Source: Marinilabiliales bacterium (lineage in GTDB: Bacteria; Bacteroidota; Bacteroidia; Bacteroidales; ML635J-15). Taken from it: a stretch of DNA of 64,000 nucleotides. The DNA lies in the NCBI GenBank assembly GCA_002869385.1, contig PKTB01000006.1:62001-126000 (forward strand). The letters are read 5' to 3'. Both the position numbers and the translations under genes were made by a program. The notes under the pieces were generated by a model that was not told where the DNA came from, searched no databases, and saw only the letters and a program-made list of their open reading frames with translations. Shown piece after piece: positions 9,586 through 20,242 of this stretch (the first letter of the stretch is position 1; the number at the start of each line of letters is the position of its first letter).

Positions 9586-12045
9586 ATGGAAAATAAAATA
9601 CCAATATTCAATCAAAAATTCGACCCACGAACTTTCTTTACTATTTTTAAAAAGAACTTCTGGTTGATATTGATCATTTTTGTTGTATCCTTAGCTGCCG
9701 GTTATGCTTATTTCAGATATACCAGACCGGTATATAAAACTACAACTGTTTTACAAATAAAAAACGAGAATAAAACTAATCAAATCCTGGGTATTAATGC
9801 AGGTGTAATGGAAACAGACCTTGCTCCTGTTATTGAGCTCGTTCGTTCAAACGAATTCCTAAAAACAGTTGTAGCAAGTCTTCCACTTGATGTTAGCTAT
9901 TACAGACAAGGAACATTTTTATACACCGAATTATATGGAAATACTCCGTTTGAGGTCAACTATAGAATAAACAATACTGTAATTCTCGACCAAAAGGTAA
10001 ATATTGAATTTGTTGATTATAAATGTCACCTTTACTACAAAATTGGAAATCAGGATTATGAGTATTTAATATCTCCTGAAGAATGGCAATCAGTTTTTGG
10101 AATGGAAGTGTTTATTCACTTCCCATCAAAAAAGGATATGGAGTTTGAACTTAATCCCGATAATAAGTCACAATACTTCTTTACAATTAATAACACCAAA
10201 ACTGTTCTTACAAATATTGCTAGCAATCTAGAAATCCAGGTTTTAAACGAAAATGCAGGAACAATTTTAATAACCTACAATGATTATAACGCAAGGAAAT
10301 CCGCAGAAATTACAAATACAATTGCAGAGAAATTTATAGAGTTTGATGAGAATAAAAAGAAAGAAAGTGCAAACAATATAATTACATACATTGACCAGCA
10401 AATGGAAAATGTATTCCTACAATTAACAAATACAGAGCAAAACTTACACGATTTTAAACAACAAAATAATATACGCTCAAATACCGAAACTTTATTATTT
10501 AATAAGACAAACCTCTATACAACAAAGATGTCAGAGCTTGAAAGTAAACTACTTAATGTTGACTTTGAAATTATGACATTAGAAAAAGTTTCAGAGAAGA
10601 TTGAAAAAGACCCTGAATTAAAAACATATGAAATTCTTGCAATGCTATCTGGACAACAGTCTGAGACATTTATTGCAGGAATGATAAACTCATTACAAGA
10701 GCTATTAAATAAGAAAGAAATACTACTATTTGATGTTACTGCAAATAATCATAAAATAGTAACCATAGACGAACAAATCGCTACTAAGAAAGCAACAATT
10801 GTTGACTTCATTGGCTCAACAATAGAAAGATTAAAATCTGAGAAATCTGAATACTCAAGAAAGATTAGTGAAATGGAAAATCAAGTTTTTGTTGATTCCA
10901 GTTACGATGAAATAGAATACGCCCGTTTAATGAGATTATATTCTATAAACGAAGATTTCTATAGTCAGCTAATTAAAACTAAGGCTGAAACTATGATTTC
11001 ACAAGCCGGATATGTAAGTAACAATCTGATTCTTGAAAAAGCCAATATTCCTGTTGCACCAGACTACCCTATTTTAAGCACTGTTATGCTGATGGCTTTT
11101 ATCATAGCCTTTGTTATTTCAGTATTATTTATCTTACTTAAGTACTTATTGTACAATAAAATACTATCAACAATTGACATATCAGATTACACCAAAATTC
11201 CTGTTATAGGGGGTGTCCCTGTAGCTAAGATAAGTATGGATGTTTCTCAGGTTGTAGTACATCAAAGGCCAAAATCAATGATGGCTGAATCATTTAGAAA
11301 TATTCGTAGTAATATTGAGTTTTATCCTGCTAAAAATAAATGTAGAATAATAACAGTTTCGTCAACTATTGCAGGTGAAGGTAAAACATTTGTTGGTTTG
11401 AACATTGCTGCAATATATGCAATGATGGGTAAAAAAGTAATCGTATTAGATTTTGACCTTAGAAAACCTCGTCTTGATAAATGTTTCTCAGTTGACAATA
11501 TTAAAGGCGTAAGTACAATTTTAATTAACAAGCACTCATATCAAGAATGTGTACGACATAGTGAAATAGAAAATCTGGATTACATCACAAGCGGTCCATT
11601 ACCGCCAAATCCTGCTGAAATCATTCTTGGAGAAAAGCTTAATACACTAGTTCAAGAAATTCAAAAAGATTACGATCTTTTAATAATTGATACTCCTCCT
11701 GTTGGTATTGTTACTGATGCTATGATAACTTACAAATTAGCAGATAATCCTATTTATGTAATGCGTGCAGGTATCAGTCCAAAATCATTTATTGAAAACG
11801 TAAACTTATTTGTTTCTGACAGTAAAGTAGAGAATATGTCCATAATACTTAACGGTATTGAAAGAAGTTCCGGAAGGTATGGTTACGGATATAAGAGCGG
11901 TTATGGTTACCAATACGGTTATGCAACCTATGGTTATGGTTACGGTTATTTAACCAAAATACACAATACGTATTATGGAGAAGAAGTAGAAGATAAAAGA
12001 AATATCTTCCAAAAAATAGCCGATAAATTGAAAAGAAAGAAATAA
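9586..12045 (+). CDS. Wzc-like polysaccharide co-polymerase with BY-kinase domain
   Basis: An 819-residue inner-membrane chain-length regulator and tyrosine autokinase. A first membrane helix lies near residues 25-45 (WLILIIFVVSLAAGYAYF). A periplasmic region with long coiled-coil segments (about 250-470) follows, then a second helix near 500-525. The cytoplasmic kinase has Walker A (STIAGEGKTFVGLNIAA), Walker A' (VIVLDFDLRKPRLD) and Walker B (LLIIDTPPVG). The C-terminus is an unusually dense Tyr/Gly tail (about residues 765-800), the expected autophosphorylation cluster. It follows the export lipoprotein by 8 bases and overlaps the next gene by one base, forming the usual Wza-Wzc pair of Wzy-dependent export. 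Confidence 0.93.
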   Translation: MENKIPIFNQKFDPRTFFTIFKKNFWLILIIFVVSLAAGYAYFRYTRPVYKTTTVLQIKNENKTNQILGINAGVMETDLAPVIELVRSNEFLKTVVASLPLDVSYYRQGTFLYTELYGNTPFEVNYRINNTVILDQKVNIEFVDYKCHLYYKIGNQDYEYLISPEEWQSVFGMEVFIHFPSKKDMEFELNPDNKSQYFFTINNTKTVLTNIASNLEIQVLNENAGTILITYNDYNARKSAEITNTIAEKFIEFDENKKKESANNIITYIDQQMENVFLQLTNTEQNLHDFKQQNNIRSNTETLLFNKTNLYTTKMSELESKLLNVDFEIMTLEKVSEKIEKDPELKTYEILAMLSGQQSETFIAGMINSLQELLNKKEILLFDVTANNHKIVTIDEQIATKKATIVDFIGSTIERLKSEKSEYSRKISEMENQVFVDSSYDEIEYARLMRLYSINEDFYSQLIKTKAETMISQAGYVSNNLILEKANIPVAPDYPILSTVMLMAFIIAFVISVLFILLKYLLYNKILSTIDISDYTKIPVIGGVPVAKISMDVSQVVVHQRPKSMMAESFRNIRSNIEFYPAKNKCRIITVSSTIAGEGKTFVGLNIAAIYAMMGKKVIVLDFDLRKPRLDKCFSVDNIKGVSTILINKHSYQECVRHSEIENLDYITSGPLPPNPAEIILGEKLNTLVQEIQKDYDLLIIDTPPVGIVTDAMITYKLADNPIYVMRAGISPKSFIENVNLFVSDSKVENMSIILNGIERSSGRYGYGYKSGYGYQYGYATYGYGYGYLTKIHNTYYGEEVEDKRNIFQKIADKLKRKK

Positions 12046-13106
12046 TGCAGATTGAAATATTAATAACTTTTGTTTTATCGATAAGTTTAGGCCTTTTCTT
12101 AAATAATTTCTTTATTAAGAGACCTATAAAGTTCTTAGTAAAGAAAGCAAATAATTCAGCTATACGCTTCAGTACTCAGTCAAAACCTATTTTTGGAGGT
12201 ATTGGATTTTACGCAATTTTTCTGGCTCTTGCTATAGTAGCTTTATTTATCTTTAAAAATCAAATTCATCAAACAAGTGAATTTATCAGTATTCTAATAA
12301 TAGTTACAATGTCATTCTTTATGGGTTTGGCAGATGATATTATGAATACTCCCCCATCATTCAAATTTATTGTACAATTTTTATGTGCTTTTATTTTCAT
12401 TTTCAATGGCATTTATATTCAGATATCCCCTTACGAATGGTATAATTACATTATAACTTTTCTTTGGGTAGTCGGCATAATGAACTCAATAAATATGCTC
12501 GACAATATGGATGCGGTAACTGCTTTGACGAGCCTTTCAATAATTGGTGGCGCTGGCATTTACTCTGTTATGTTTGAGTCTGGAATTTCAACATTTTCAA
12601 GCCTTGTATTTATTGCTACAGCAGGATCACTAATTGCCTTTTTATTCTATAATTGGAATCCGGCACGAATGTATATGGGTGATAATGGGAGCCAATACTT
12701 AGGTGCAATATTAGCACTTGTAGGTATTATATTCTACTGGAACTCTGTACCAATTGAAGATTTTCAATATGGTTATAATCTAAAACAAATTGTTATTGTT
12801 GCTAGCGCCTTTATTATTCCACTTACAGATACAACTACAGTTACAATTAACAGATTATTAAAGAAAAAGTCACCTTTTGTCGGTGGTCGAGATCATACAA
12901 CCCACTATCTATACTATCTTGGACTACCAGTTCAATGGGTAGGGTTTGTATTATTTCTATTAAATACCTTAGGTGTATTTCTTGCATTATACTTAATTAA
13001 TGCTAATGATAAACTAAACTACAACAATTTGTGGTATTTTGCTGTTTACCCTGTTGCAGTATTTCTTTTTCTATATATCAATACAAAACTTACAAAGAAA
13101 AAATAA
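12045..13106 (+). CDS. WecA/MraY-like undecaprenyl-phosphate sugar-1-phosphate transferase
   Basis: A 353-residue polytopic membrane protein with about ten hydrophobic helices. Family motifs are present: the Asp pair in GLADDIMNTPPSFKF, the NSINMLDNMD segment, MYMGDNGSQYLG, and the cytoplasmic histidine loop GGRDHTTHYLYYLGL. It transfers a phospho-sugar from a UDP-sugar to undecaprenyl phosphate, the first membrane step of repeat-unit assembly. ATG overlaps the kinase stop (TAATG) and its own stop overlaps the next ATG, so it is translationally coupled on both sides. The acceptor lipid and UDP-sugar are inferred from the family; UDP-GlcNAc is the usual donor. Confidence 0.9.
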   Translation: MQIEILITFVLSISLGLFLNNFFIKRPIKFLVKKANNSAIRFSTQSKPIFGGIGFYAIFLALAIVALFIFKNQIHQTSEFISILIIVTMSFFMGLADDIMNTPPSFKFIVQFLCAFIFIFNGIYIQISPYEWYNYIITFLWVVGIMNSINMLDNMDAVTALTSLSIIGGAGIYSVMFESGISTFSSLVFIATAGSLIAFLFYNWNPARMYMGDNGSQYLGAILALVGIIFYWNSVPIEDFQYGYNLKQIVIVASAFIIPLTDTTTVTINRLLKKKSPFVGGRDHTTHYLYYLGLPVQWVGFVLFLLNTLGVFLALYLINANDKLNYNNLWYFAVYPVAVFLFLYINTKLTKKK

Positions 13107-14083
13107 TGAGTATTTCTAAAAAAGTAAAAATCCCGGCAATTCTAATTGTTGGAATAGGTATAGGAGTTATTTTATCTAATCTTTTTATTTTCTCTGATAC
13201 AGTAGAAAATGTAAACAATCAAACTCCAGTTGAAGATTCTATTCTTACTCCTTACAATGTTTTCCAGCCTCATATACCTGATGAGTTAGATTTTTGTGGT
13301 GAAGAAGTACCTCTCCAAAATTTTGATGTAAAAGAAGCTCTTGATTTAGAATTTGTAATCAATACTTACAGACACTCATCAACAATTTTGTACATTAAAA
13401 GAGCAAACAGGTACTTCCCGGAAATTGAAAAAATACTTGCTGAAAACGGCGTCCCTGATGACTTCAAATATCTATGCGTTGCTGAAAGCGGACTTTATAA
13501 TGCCATAAGTCCTTCTAATGCTGTTGGTTTTTGGCAATTCATGAAAGCAACTGCAAAAGAAAGAGGGCTCGAAGTAAATGGAAATGTTGATGAAAGATAT
13601 AATCCTGTACTGTCTGCAATTGCAGCAACAGAATATTTAAAACAAGCGTATTATTATTTTGGTGACTGGACACTCGCAGCAGCTTCATATAATATGGGAA
13701 TGGGAGGACTCAAAAGAGATATGGACTTTCAAAGAGTTGATAATTACTGGGATTTAAAACTCAATGATGAAACCGCAAGATACGTTTACCGTATTTTAGC
13801 ATATAAGGTCATATTGTCAAATCCAAAAGATTATGGCTTTAATATTCCTCAAGAAGATCGTTACCCTGTTTTGGAAACAGTTGAAATAAAAGTTGACAGT
13901 ACAATTAACGATTTAGTACAATTTGCCTTTGATAACGGAACTAATTACAAAATGCTAAAATATTTCAACCCATGGTTAAGAGGACAGAGTTTAATTAATA
14001 ACTCTAATAAGGAATACACTATTCTTATTCCTGCAAACGGAGTAAGAAATTGTGAAATTCCTGAAGATACAGAACAGGAATAA
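13106..14083 (+). CDS. membrane-anchored lytic transglycosylase (SLT domain, MltD-like)
   Basis: About 325 residues from the ATG at 13106, which overlaps the preceding stop (TAATG). An earlier in-frame start inside the transferase gene is not credible. A single N-terminal helix (ILIVGIGIGVILSNLFIF) anchors the protein. The SLT domain (about 105-240) has the catalytic Glu in CVAESGLYNAISPSNAVGFWQFM and the downstream AAASYNMGMGG motif. The C-terminal 60 residues (DLVQFAFDNGTNYKMLKYFNPWLRG) resemble a degenerate LysM-like module. It cleaves peptidoglycan non-hydrolytically. Its position inside the exopolysaccharide operon suggests local opening of the wall for the export machinery. Confidence 0.9.
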   Translation: MSISKKVKIPAILIVGIGIGVILSNLFIFSDTVENVNNQTPVEDSILTPYNVFQPHIPDELDFCGEEVPLQNFDVKEALDLEFVINTYRHSSTILYIKRANRYFPEIEKILAENGVPDDFKYLCVAESGLYNAISPSNAVGFWQFMKATAKERGLEVNGNVDERYNPVLSAIAATEYLKQAYYYFGDWTLAAASYNMGMGGLKRDMDFQRVDNYWDLKLNDETARYVYRILAYKVILSNPKDYGFNIPQEDRYPVLETVEIKVDSTINDLVQFAFDNGTNYKMLKYFNPWLRGQSLINNSNKEYTILIPANGVRNCEIPEDTEQE

Positions 14084-14084
14084 A

Positions 14085-16907
14085 ATGGGTAAAAACGAGA
14101 AACAAATTAGTGTACGTGGTGCACGGGTACATAATTTAAAAAATCTTGATATAGATATCCCTCAACACAAGTTGAGCGTAATTACCGGTTTAAGTGGTAG
14201 TGGAAAATCTTCACTTGCATTTGACACAATTTATGCTGAAGGTCAGCGCAGATATATGGAAACGTTTTCTGCCTATGCCCGACAATTTATCGGAAATATG
14301 GAAAGACCTGATGTCGATGGGATAACAGGATTAAGCCCTGTAATTGCAATTGAACAAAAAACTACTGTCAAAAACCCACGTTCAACTGTTGGCACTATTA
14401 CAGAAATATACGATTATCTTCGACTTTTGTATGCCAGAGCCTCAACTGCATACTACCACATCACTGGAGAAAAGATGATAAGATATACTGATGAACAGAT
14501 AATCAATATCATTCTAAAAGAATTCGAAGGAAAAGCAGTTTATATCCTCTCACCCCTTATTGACGGAAGAAAAGGGCATTACAAAGAACTTTTCGAATCC
14601 TACAGAAGAAAAGGCTTTCTGAATGCCAGAATAGATGGAGAAATGAAAGAGATTGTGTACAATCTTAAATTAGATAGATATAAATCTCATTTTATTGAGA
14701 TTGTCATTGATAAAATAAAAGTCAAAACAGAAGACAAACAAAGGCTAAAAAAGTCTATTGACTTAGCAATGTCTATTGGTAAAGGGATAATTATGATTCT
14801 TGAAAAAGATAGTAATAATCCCAGATATTTCAGCAAGTTTCTAATGTGCCCTACAAGCGGAATTTCATACAAAGAACCTGCACCTCACACTTTCTCTTTT
14901 AATTCACCTCAAGGTGCATGCTCAAAATGTAATGGTCTTGGAGTGATTGCCGATATTGACATCAGCAAAATTATTCCTGATACTTCATTGTCTGTTTATA
15001 ATGGTGGCATTAGCTATATTGGGAAATACAGAAATTCATTAAACTTCTGGATTCTGGATGCACTAGCTGATAAAGTTGGTTTCGATCTTAAGACACCAAT
15101 AAAAAATCTTAGCGAAGAGGCAATGGATGCACTTTTATATGGTTGTAGCGAAAGTTTGAGATTAAAAAATACTCCACTTGGAGAATCTTCAAACTATATT
15201 GTAAGTTTCGAAGGAATTGTAAATCAAATTAAAGCAAAACAGGACGAAGAAGAAAAAGACCCTTACTCAAATAAATCATCTTTTAGATTTAACAAATTTA
15301 TTACTTGTCCGAAATGTAATGGAGCTAGATTAAAAAAAGAATCTTTACACTTTAAGTTTGCTGAAAAAAACATCCATGAATTATCCGCAATGGATATTAG
15401 ACAACTGTTTGATTTTCTGAAGAAATCTGATACAAATCTATCTGAGAGAGATAAAAAAATTGCTTCTGAGGTGATTAAAGAAGTTCGCAGCAGACTAGGT
15501 TTTTTACTAGATGTTGGTCTTGATTATTTAAGTCTCAACAGACCTGCTAAAAGCCTTTCAGGTGGAGAATCTCAACGAATCAGATTAGCAACTCAAATTG
15601 GTTCACGATTAGTAAATGTTCTGTATATTTTAGATGAGCCAAGTATCGGCCTTCATCAAAGAGATAATAATAAACTAATAAATTCTCTTAAAGAGCTTCG
15701 AGATCGCGGAAACTCTGTAATCGTTGTTGAACATGATAAAGATATGATTGAAAAATCAGACTTTGTTGTTGACGTTGGACCTGGAGCAGGTCGCAAAGGG
15801 GGAAAACTTGTTTTTCATGGGCCACCCGAGGAGATGTTAAAATCTAATTCCATCACTTCGGAATATATTAATGGTAAACGCGATATAAAAGTTACTGCTG
15901 AAAGAAGAAAATCAAGCACAAAACTTACAATTAAAGGTGCAAAAGGTAATAATCTAAAAAATATTGATGTATCTATTCCTTTAGGTATGATGGTTTGTGT
16001 AACAGGAGTATCGGGCTCAGGAAAATCAACACTTCTAAACGAAACCTTAGTCCCGGCATTATCTCGACATTTCTACAATTCAAACAAGTTTCCGTTAGAG
16101 CATGATAAAATCAATGGTTTAAATAATATAGATAAATTTATAGAAGTTAATCAATCTCCAATTGGAAAGACACCACGATCAAATCCTGCAACCTATACCG
16201 GAATATTTACAGACATAAGAGAGCTATTTGCATCATTACCCGAATCTAAAATACGTGGGTACAAACCTGGCAGATTCTCGTTTAATGTCTCGGGTGGCAG
16301 ATGCGAGACCTGTAAAGGTGCTGGTGTTCGCACAATAGAAATGAACTTTCTACCTGATGTCTATGTGCCCTGCGAAACTTGCTCAGGAAAACGCTACAAT
16401 CGAGAAACACTTGAAGTTAGATTTAAAGGGAAATCGATTTCTGATGTGCTCAATATGACTATTAATACTGCTGTAGAATTTTTCGAAAACATTCCGCAAC
16501 TACACAAAAAACTATTGGTTTTACAACAGGTAGGTTTGGGATATATCAGCCTAGGGCAATCTTCCACTACCCTATCCGGAGGTGAAGCTCAAAGAGTAAA
16601 GCTTGCTACTGAACTTATGAAACGGGAAACAGGTAACACTCTATACATACTCGATGAACCTACAACCGGCTTACATTTTGAAGATATCCGGGTTTTGCTT
16701 GAAGTTATCAATTCATTAATAGATAGAGGTAACAGCATGATTATTATCGAGCATAATATGGATATTATTAAATCTGCTGACTGGATTATTGATCTTGGTC
16801 CAGACGGAGGCGAAAGAGGTGGTACAATAATAGCAGAAGGAACTCCTGAAGATATTGCTAAAAATAAAAATTCTTATACCGGCGAGTATTTGAAAGAAGA
16901 ATTGTAA
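14085..16907 (+). CDS. uvrA: UvrA, excinuclease ABC subunit A
   Basis: A 940-residue protein of normal UvrA length from the ATG at 14085, just after the transglycosylase stop. Both ABC cassettes are complete: Walker A GLSGSGKSSLAFD near residue 34 and GVSGSGKSTLL near 645, with signature motifs LSGGESQRIRLA and LSGGEAQRVKLA and Walker B LYILDEPS/LYILDEPT. Zinc modules are intact: CSKCNGLG and CPKCNGAR in the insertion region, and CETCKGAG with CETCSGKRY in the second half. It recognises DNA damage with UvrB in nucleotide excision repair. It is transcribed in line with the polysaccharide genes, probably with its own expression as well. Confidence 0.97.
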   Translation: MGKNEKQISVRGARVHNLKNLDIDIPQHKLSVITGLSGSGKSSLAFDTIYAEGQRRYMETFSAYARQFIGNMERPDVDGITGLSPVIAIEQKTTVKNPRSTVGTITEIYDYLRLLYARASTAYYHITGEKMIRYTDEQIINIILKEFEGKAVYILSPLIDGRKGHYKELFESYRRKGFLNARIDGEMKEIVYNLKLDRYKSHFIEIVIDKIKVKTEDKQRLKKSIDLAMSIGKGIIMILEKDSNNPRYFSKFLMCPTSGISYKEPAPHTFSFNSPQGACSKCNGLGVIADIDISKIIPDTSLSVYNGGISYIGKYRNSLNFWILDALADKVGFDLKTPIKNLSEEAMDALLYGCSESLRLKNTPLGESSNYIVSFEGIVNQIKAKQDEEEKDPYSNKSSFRFNKFITCPKCNGARLKKESLHFKFAEKNIHELSAMDIRQLFDFLKKSDTNLSERDKKIASEVIKEVRSRLGFLLDVGLDYLSLNRPAKSLSGGESQRIRLATQIGSRLVNVLYILDEPSIGLHQRDNNKLINSLKELRDRGNSVIVVEHDKDMIEKSDFVVDVGPGAGRKGGKLVFHGPPEEMLKSNSITSEYINGKRDIKVTAERRKSSTKLTIKGAKGNNLKNIDVSIPLGMMVCVTGVSGSGKSTLLNETLVPALSRHFYNSNKFPLEHDKINGLNNIDKFIEVNQSPIGKTPRSNPATYTGIFTDIRELFASLPESKIRGYKPGRFSFNVSGGRCETCKGAGVRTIEMNFLPDVYVPCETCSGKRYNRETLEVRFKGKSISDVLNMTINTAVEFFENIPQLHKKLLVLQQVGLGYISLGQSSTTLSGGEAQRVKLATELMKRETGNTLYILDEPTTGLHFEDIRVLLEVINSLIDRGNSMIIIEHNMDIIKSADWIIDLGPDGGERGGTIIAEGTPEDIAKNKNSYTGEYLKEEL

Positions 16908-16925
16908 AACTAACTTTATTATACT

Positions 16926-19900
16926 TTACTTAACTACAAATCTATTAGCATACATCGTATTCTCCATGAAGGTTATTAATATATATATTCCACTATCCAA
17001 ACCTTCAATATTAATTGTATAATCACTAGATTTTGTACTAAATCCTTCAATATAAATTTCTTTCCCTGTAAGGTCTACTATTTTAAATAATCCTTTAACA
17101 TCTGAATCTGTCTTTGTGAAACAAATATTCAATACTTCATCTGCAGGATTTGGAAAAACACTTACTTCTTCATTAGCAAAGAAAATACTCTGCGACAACA
17201 GAAGTGGATTAAAGTCATAAATCGTGTAAACAAGCTCATTTGTTATAACTGGATCATTAAAATCAAAGTAAATGTCAGCATCATTATTTATAACTGTCCC
17301 ATAAGGCAAATCAGGATTTTGTTCTACTTTAAAAGTCAAAAAACCATGGCTTTCAGGTTCGTTAGTTATACTATCAACCAATAAAATATCATTAAATGTC
17401 CATACTAACACACGACCATTTTCAATTGAAAATTCATAATCATGGCTAGCAACTCCTGGAACAACGGTAAATAAATTAAGATTACTATCCAAAGTATCTT
17501 TTACAACTACAGTAAAAGCAGTATCATTACCTGTATTTTGGAATCTTATTCTATATTCAAGCATCTGATTTGGGCCAATAAATCCTAATTCACCAACACC
17601 TGTTGGTGATTGCGATTTATCATTAGGATCATAGCTTCCAACAATCTGGCCACAAAAAATATCGACCACCGGATCTGCATCGTCCTGATACTGACTATCA
17701 ATATAACCGGGAACCCAATTTACTATATCTCCACATAATTCTACAACAGCATTTGGATACGAATTCCCAGGATGGAGTGGATGTTGATCAACTTCTAAAC
17801 GCCAAGTCTGTCCGGTAGCTTCAAAAGCATACATATATGTTTCCTGACCATCCAATTGGATAGATTCAACCTGTGTCAGTACTCCATCAATAAAAATTCT
17901 AACCGGTGAAACACATTGCATGTCTCCATCACCAAAATCACCTGTATTTGTAATTAAAAAATAAATAGAATCATTTTCACACCATCCATCTACGTTTAAG
18001 CTTGAATGATCCCATGGTAAAGTACACTCTGGAATATCACCAGTTGCTCCCCCAGGTATGTTTGTAGAATTATCTAAAGCACATTCATCAATTGGTAATA
18101 ATTTTGCACTCATACATAAGGTTTGACTCAATACGGCATCGCAGCTAACCTCAACAAGTAATGCTATTGAAATAGTCTGTCCAGGTCCAACATTCCCTAT
18201 ATCAAATCTATATTCTGAATTTCCTAATTCTACAAAAGGTATGTTAGAACTATTAATTGAAATTAATTCATCTAATTCTAGTATAACATAAGCCTCTTCC
18301 AAATATGATGTTGCAGCATATTGGTTATGCGCAACAACATATAGCTCTTGATAGTCAAAACACCTTCTAAGAATTGGCGCATATACACTTATAGATGGGT
18401 CAGAACAAGCTTGATCAGAATAAAAACCAAAACTAGGAGCATATGTCACAGATTGGGAATTACTTATAATAAGTTCTTGTGTTACAGGACAAGTTGGGTT
18501 CAAATTTTGATTGGTAGTATCAACAGTAACATAATAAGTCCCTTCCGGTAATGAATCTATAGAGTATATCCCATACGAATTTGTACTAATTGTTATATTT
18601 CCAGGCATTATTTCAACAATATAACTTCCTATTCCATGTTCAAAATCATCAATGCTACAATTTTGATTTATGTCATTGTATATTTGTCCCTGTACCATAC
18701 CAAAAGTGCTTGTTGGATAGTATCCCTGACATATATAACTACCTACATTTCCTGGATCAAGCCATGGTTTAAGCCTTTCAATATTTGACTGACCATTACT
18801 AGCCCAATGATAATCAAATTTACCAAAATAGTCATATGACATATTTTGGGATGCACCACAATATGATGCTCCTCCAGTTAATGTGCCAACTATTAAATGC
18901 TCTTGATTTAGGAATGGAGCTCCAGATGCCCCTCCTTCCGTAACACCATAACCTGACTCTGTTGGACTCCAAACAGCTTTCCATTGAGAACCAGGATAAC
19001 AACCTGTATATGTATCGGTTATCAATGTATCTGTGCTAGTTGCAATCTTCTTAATATCTCCAGCTGGATGACTGATAAAAACTCCGTTTGTGGCAGCAAT
19101 AGTACTTCTATTCCAACCATTATAATAAGCACCTATCTAATTTAGTACTAAATCTGTTGTCATTAATTCTAACAATAAAAAATCTGAACCTCCATTCATT
19201 TCTCCTTTAGCTCTAAATTCTGCTCCAATAATTGTTTAGTAACTTGGCTCTGTAACAGGGTCTTCACAATCAACAGCTTCGTAATTAAAATAAAATTGCC
19301 ATTGAGCCAAATCCTCAGCAGGAACACTACCTCCACAATGCTCAGCAGTTAAAAAATATGGCGTCCCATCAAATGCAGTATTATTTATTAATGATCCACT
19401 ACAAAATCCAGCTGAGAATCCATCAATAACAAATATTAAAGCTATTCCCTTCTTTTCATTTTGCCAATCATATCCTTCGGGACAATTTACATTAGGATTA
19501 CAATCTCCTGAACTTCCAAAACCTGTTTCTTTTCCATCATAATAATAGTTCACAAAACCATCTACAGAACGATAATTGTATATAATTCCTTCAATGTCTA
19601 TGGTTGGCATTTCAATACACTCGGGAGAAATATTCAATTCTAAATATGTGCTCTCTCCGGCTATCATCTGTGTAGAAAACTTACCTGTTTCTGTATGATT
19701 TGTATTATAGTTAAAACTACCTAATAATTGCTTTCGATTATCGTTATACAAGAATAACTCACAACCTGAAGTCAGATTAAAGCTATCATATAATAATGTA
19801 ATTGATTTTGCATTATATGATGTAATTTTCAATCTCCAGACTCTTGTACCATCTTCGAGTAAATCCCAGGTTCCAAAATTATCAATATTTATTTCAACAG

Positions 19901-20123
19901 GTATTCGAACTCCTACTCTAAATAACTGATTATTAATTTCACGAACGCTATCTTCTAGGCGTAAATCTTCTATCGATGGATTATCAATTACAATTTCATC
20001 TATTTCTTCCTGTAATCCTACTTTCAGAAAACTTAAAGGATAACCTCCATTTGATTTCTGTGCGAAGGAAACACTAACCATAGCGATAAAAAAAACAAAG
20101 AAAAACAATATCGATTTTTTCAT
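16926..20123 (-). pseudogene. T9SS-secreted trypsin-like serine protease, interrupted by in-frame TAA and TAG
   Basis: Start ATG at 20121-20123 gives a signal peptide ending SFAQ. The frame runs to TAA 16926-16928 over 1066 codons, broken by TAA at 19236-19238 and TAG at 19137-19139 with no shift. Before the stops is the catalytic His segment FLTAEHCGGS. After them comes the catalytic Ser segment EGGASGAPFL, and between the two stops FRAKGEMNGGSDFLLLEL matches the Asp-containing strand of this lysyl-endopeptidase/trypsin-like family. Downstream are an SdrD-type B-like module (GQIYNDINQNCSIDDFEHGI), a DUF11-like repeat (GSYDPNDKSQSPTGVG and following) and a T9SS type A sorting tail (VFPNPADEVLNI...IYILI). 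The triad residues thus fall on both sides of the stops. Confidence 0.85.
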
Positions 20124-20242
20124 GTATTTAAGCTTTATAAACATCTAATAGAAATAACAATGTCATAAATATAACAATTTATAAAACAAAAGACAACTTT
20201 AAAAAGAAAAACGTTGTACTAATTTAAAAACGCTTATATGTT

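Noticed and set aside
11875..11955. DNA tandem repeat in the kinase gene
   Set aside because: The repetition (GGTTAYGGTTAY type) encodes the Tyr-Gly tail; no exact unit array is present outside coding sense.
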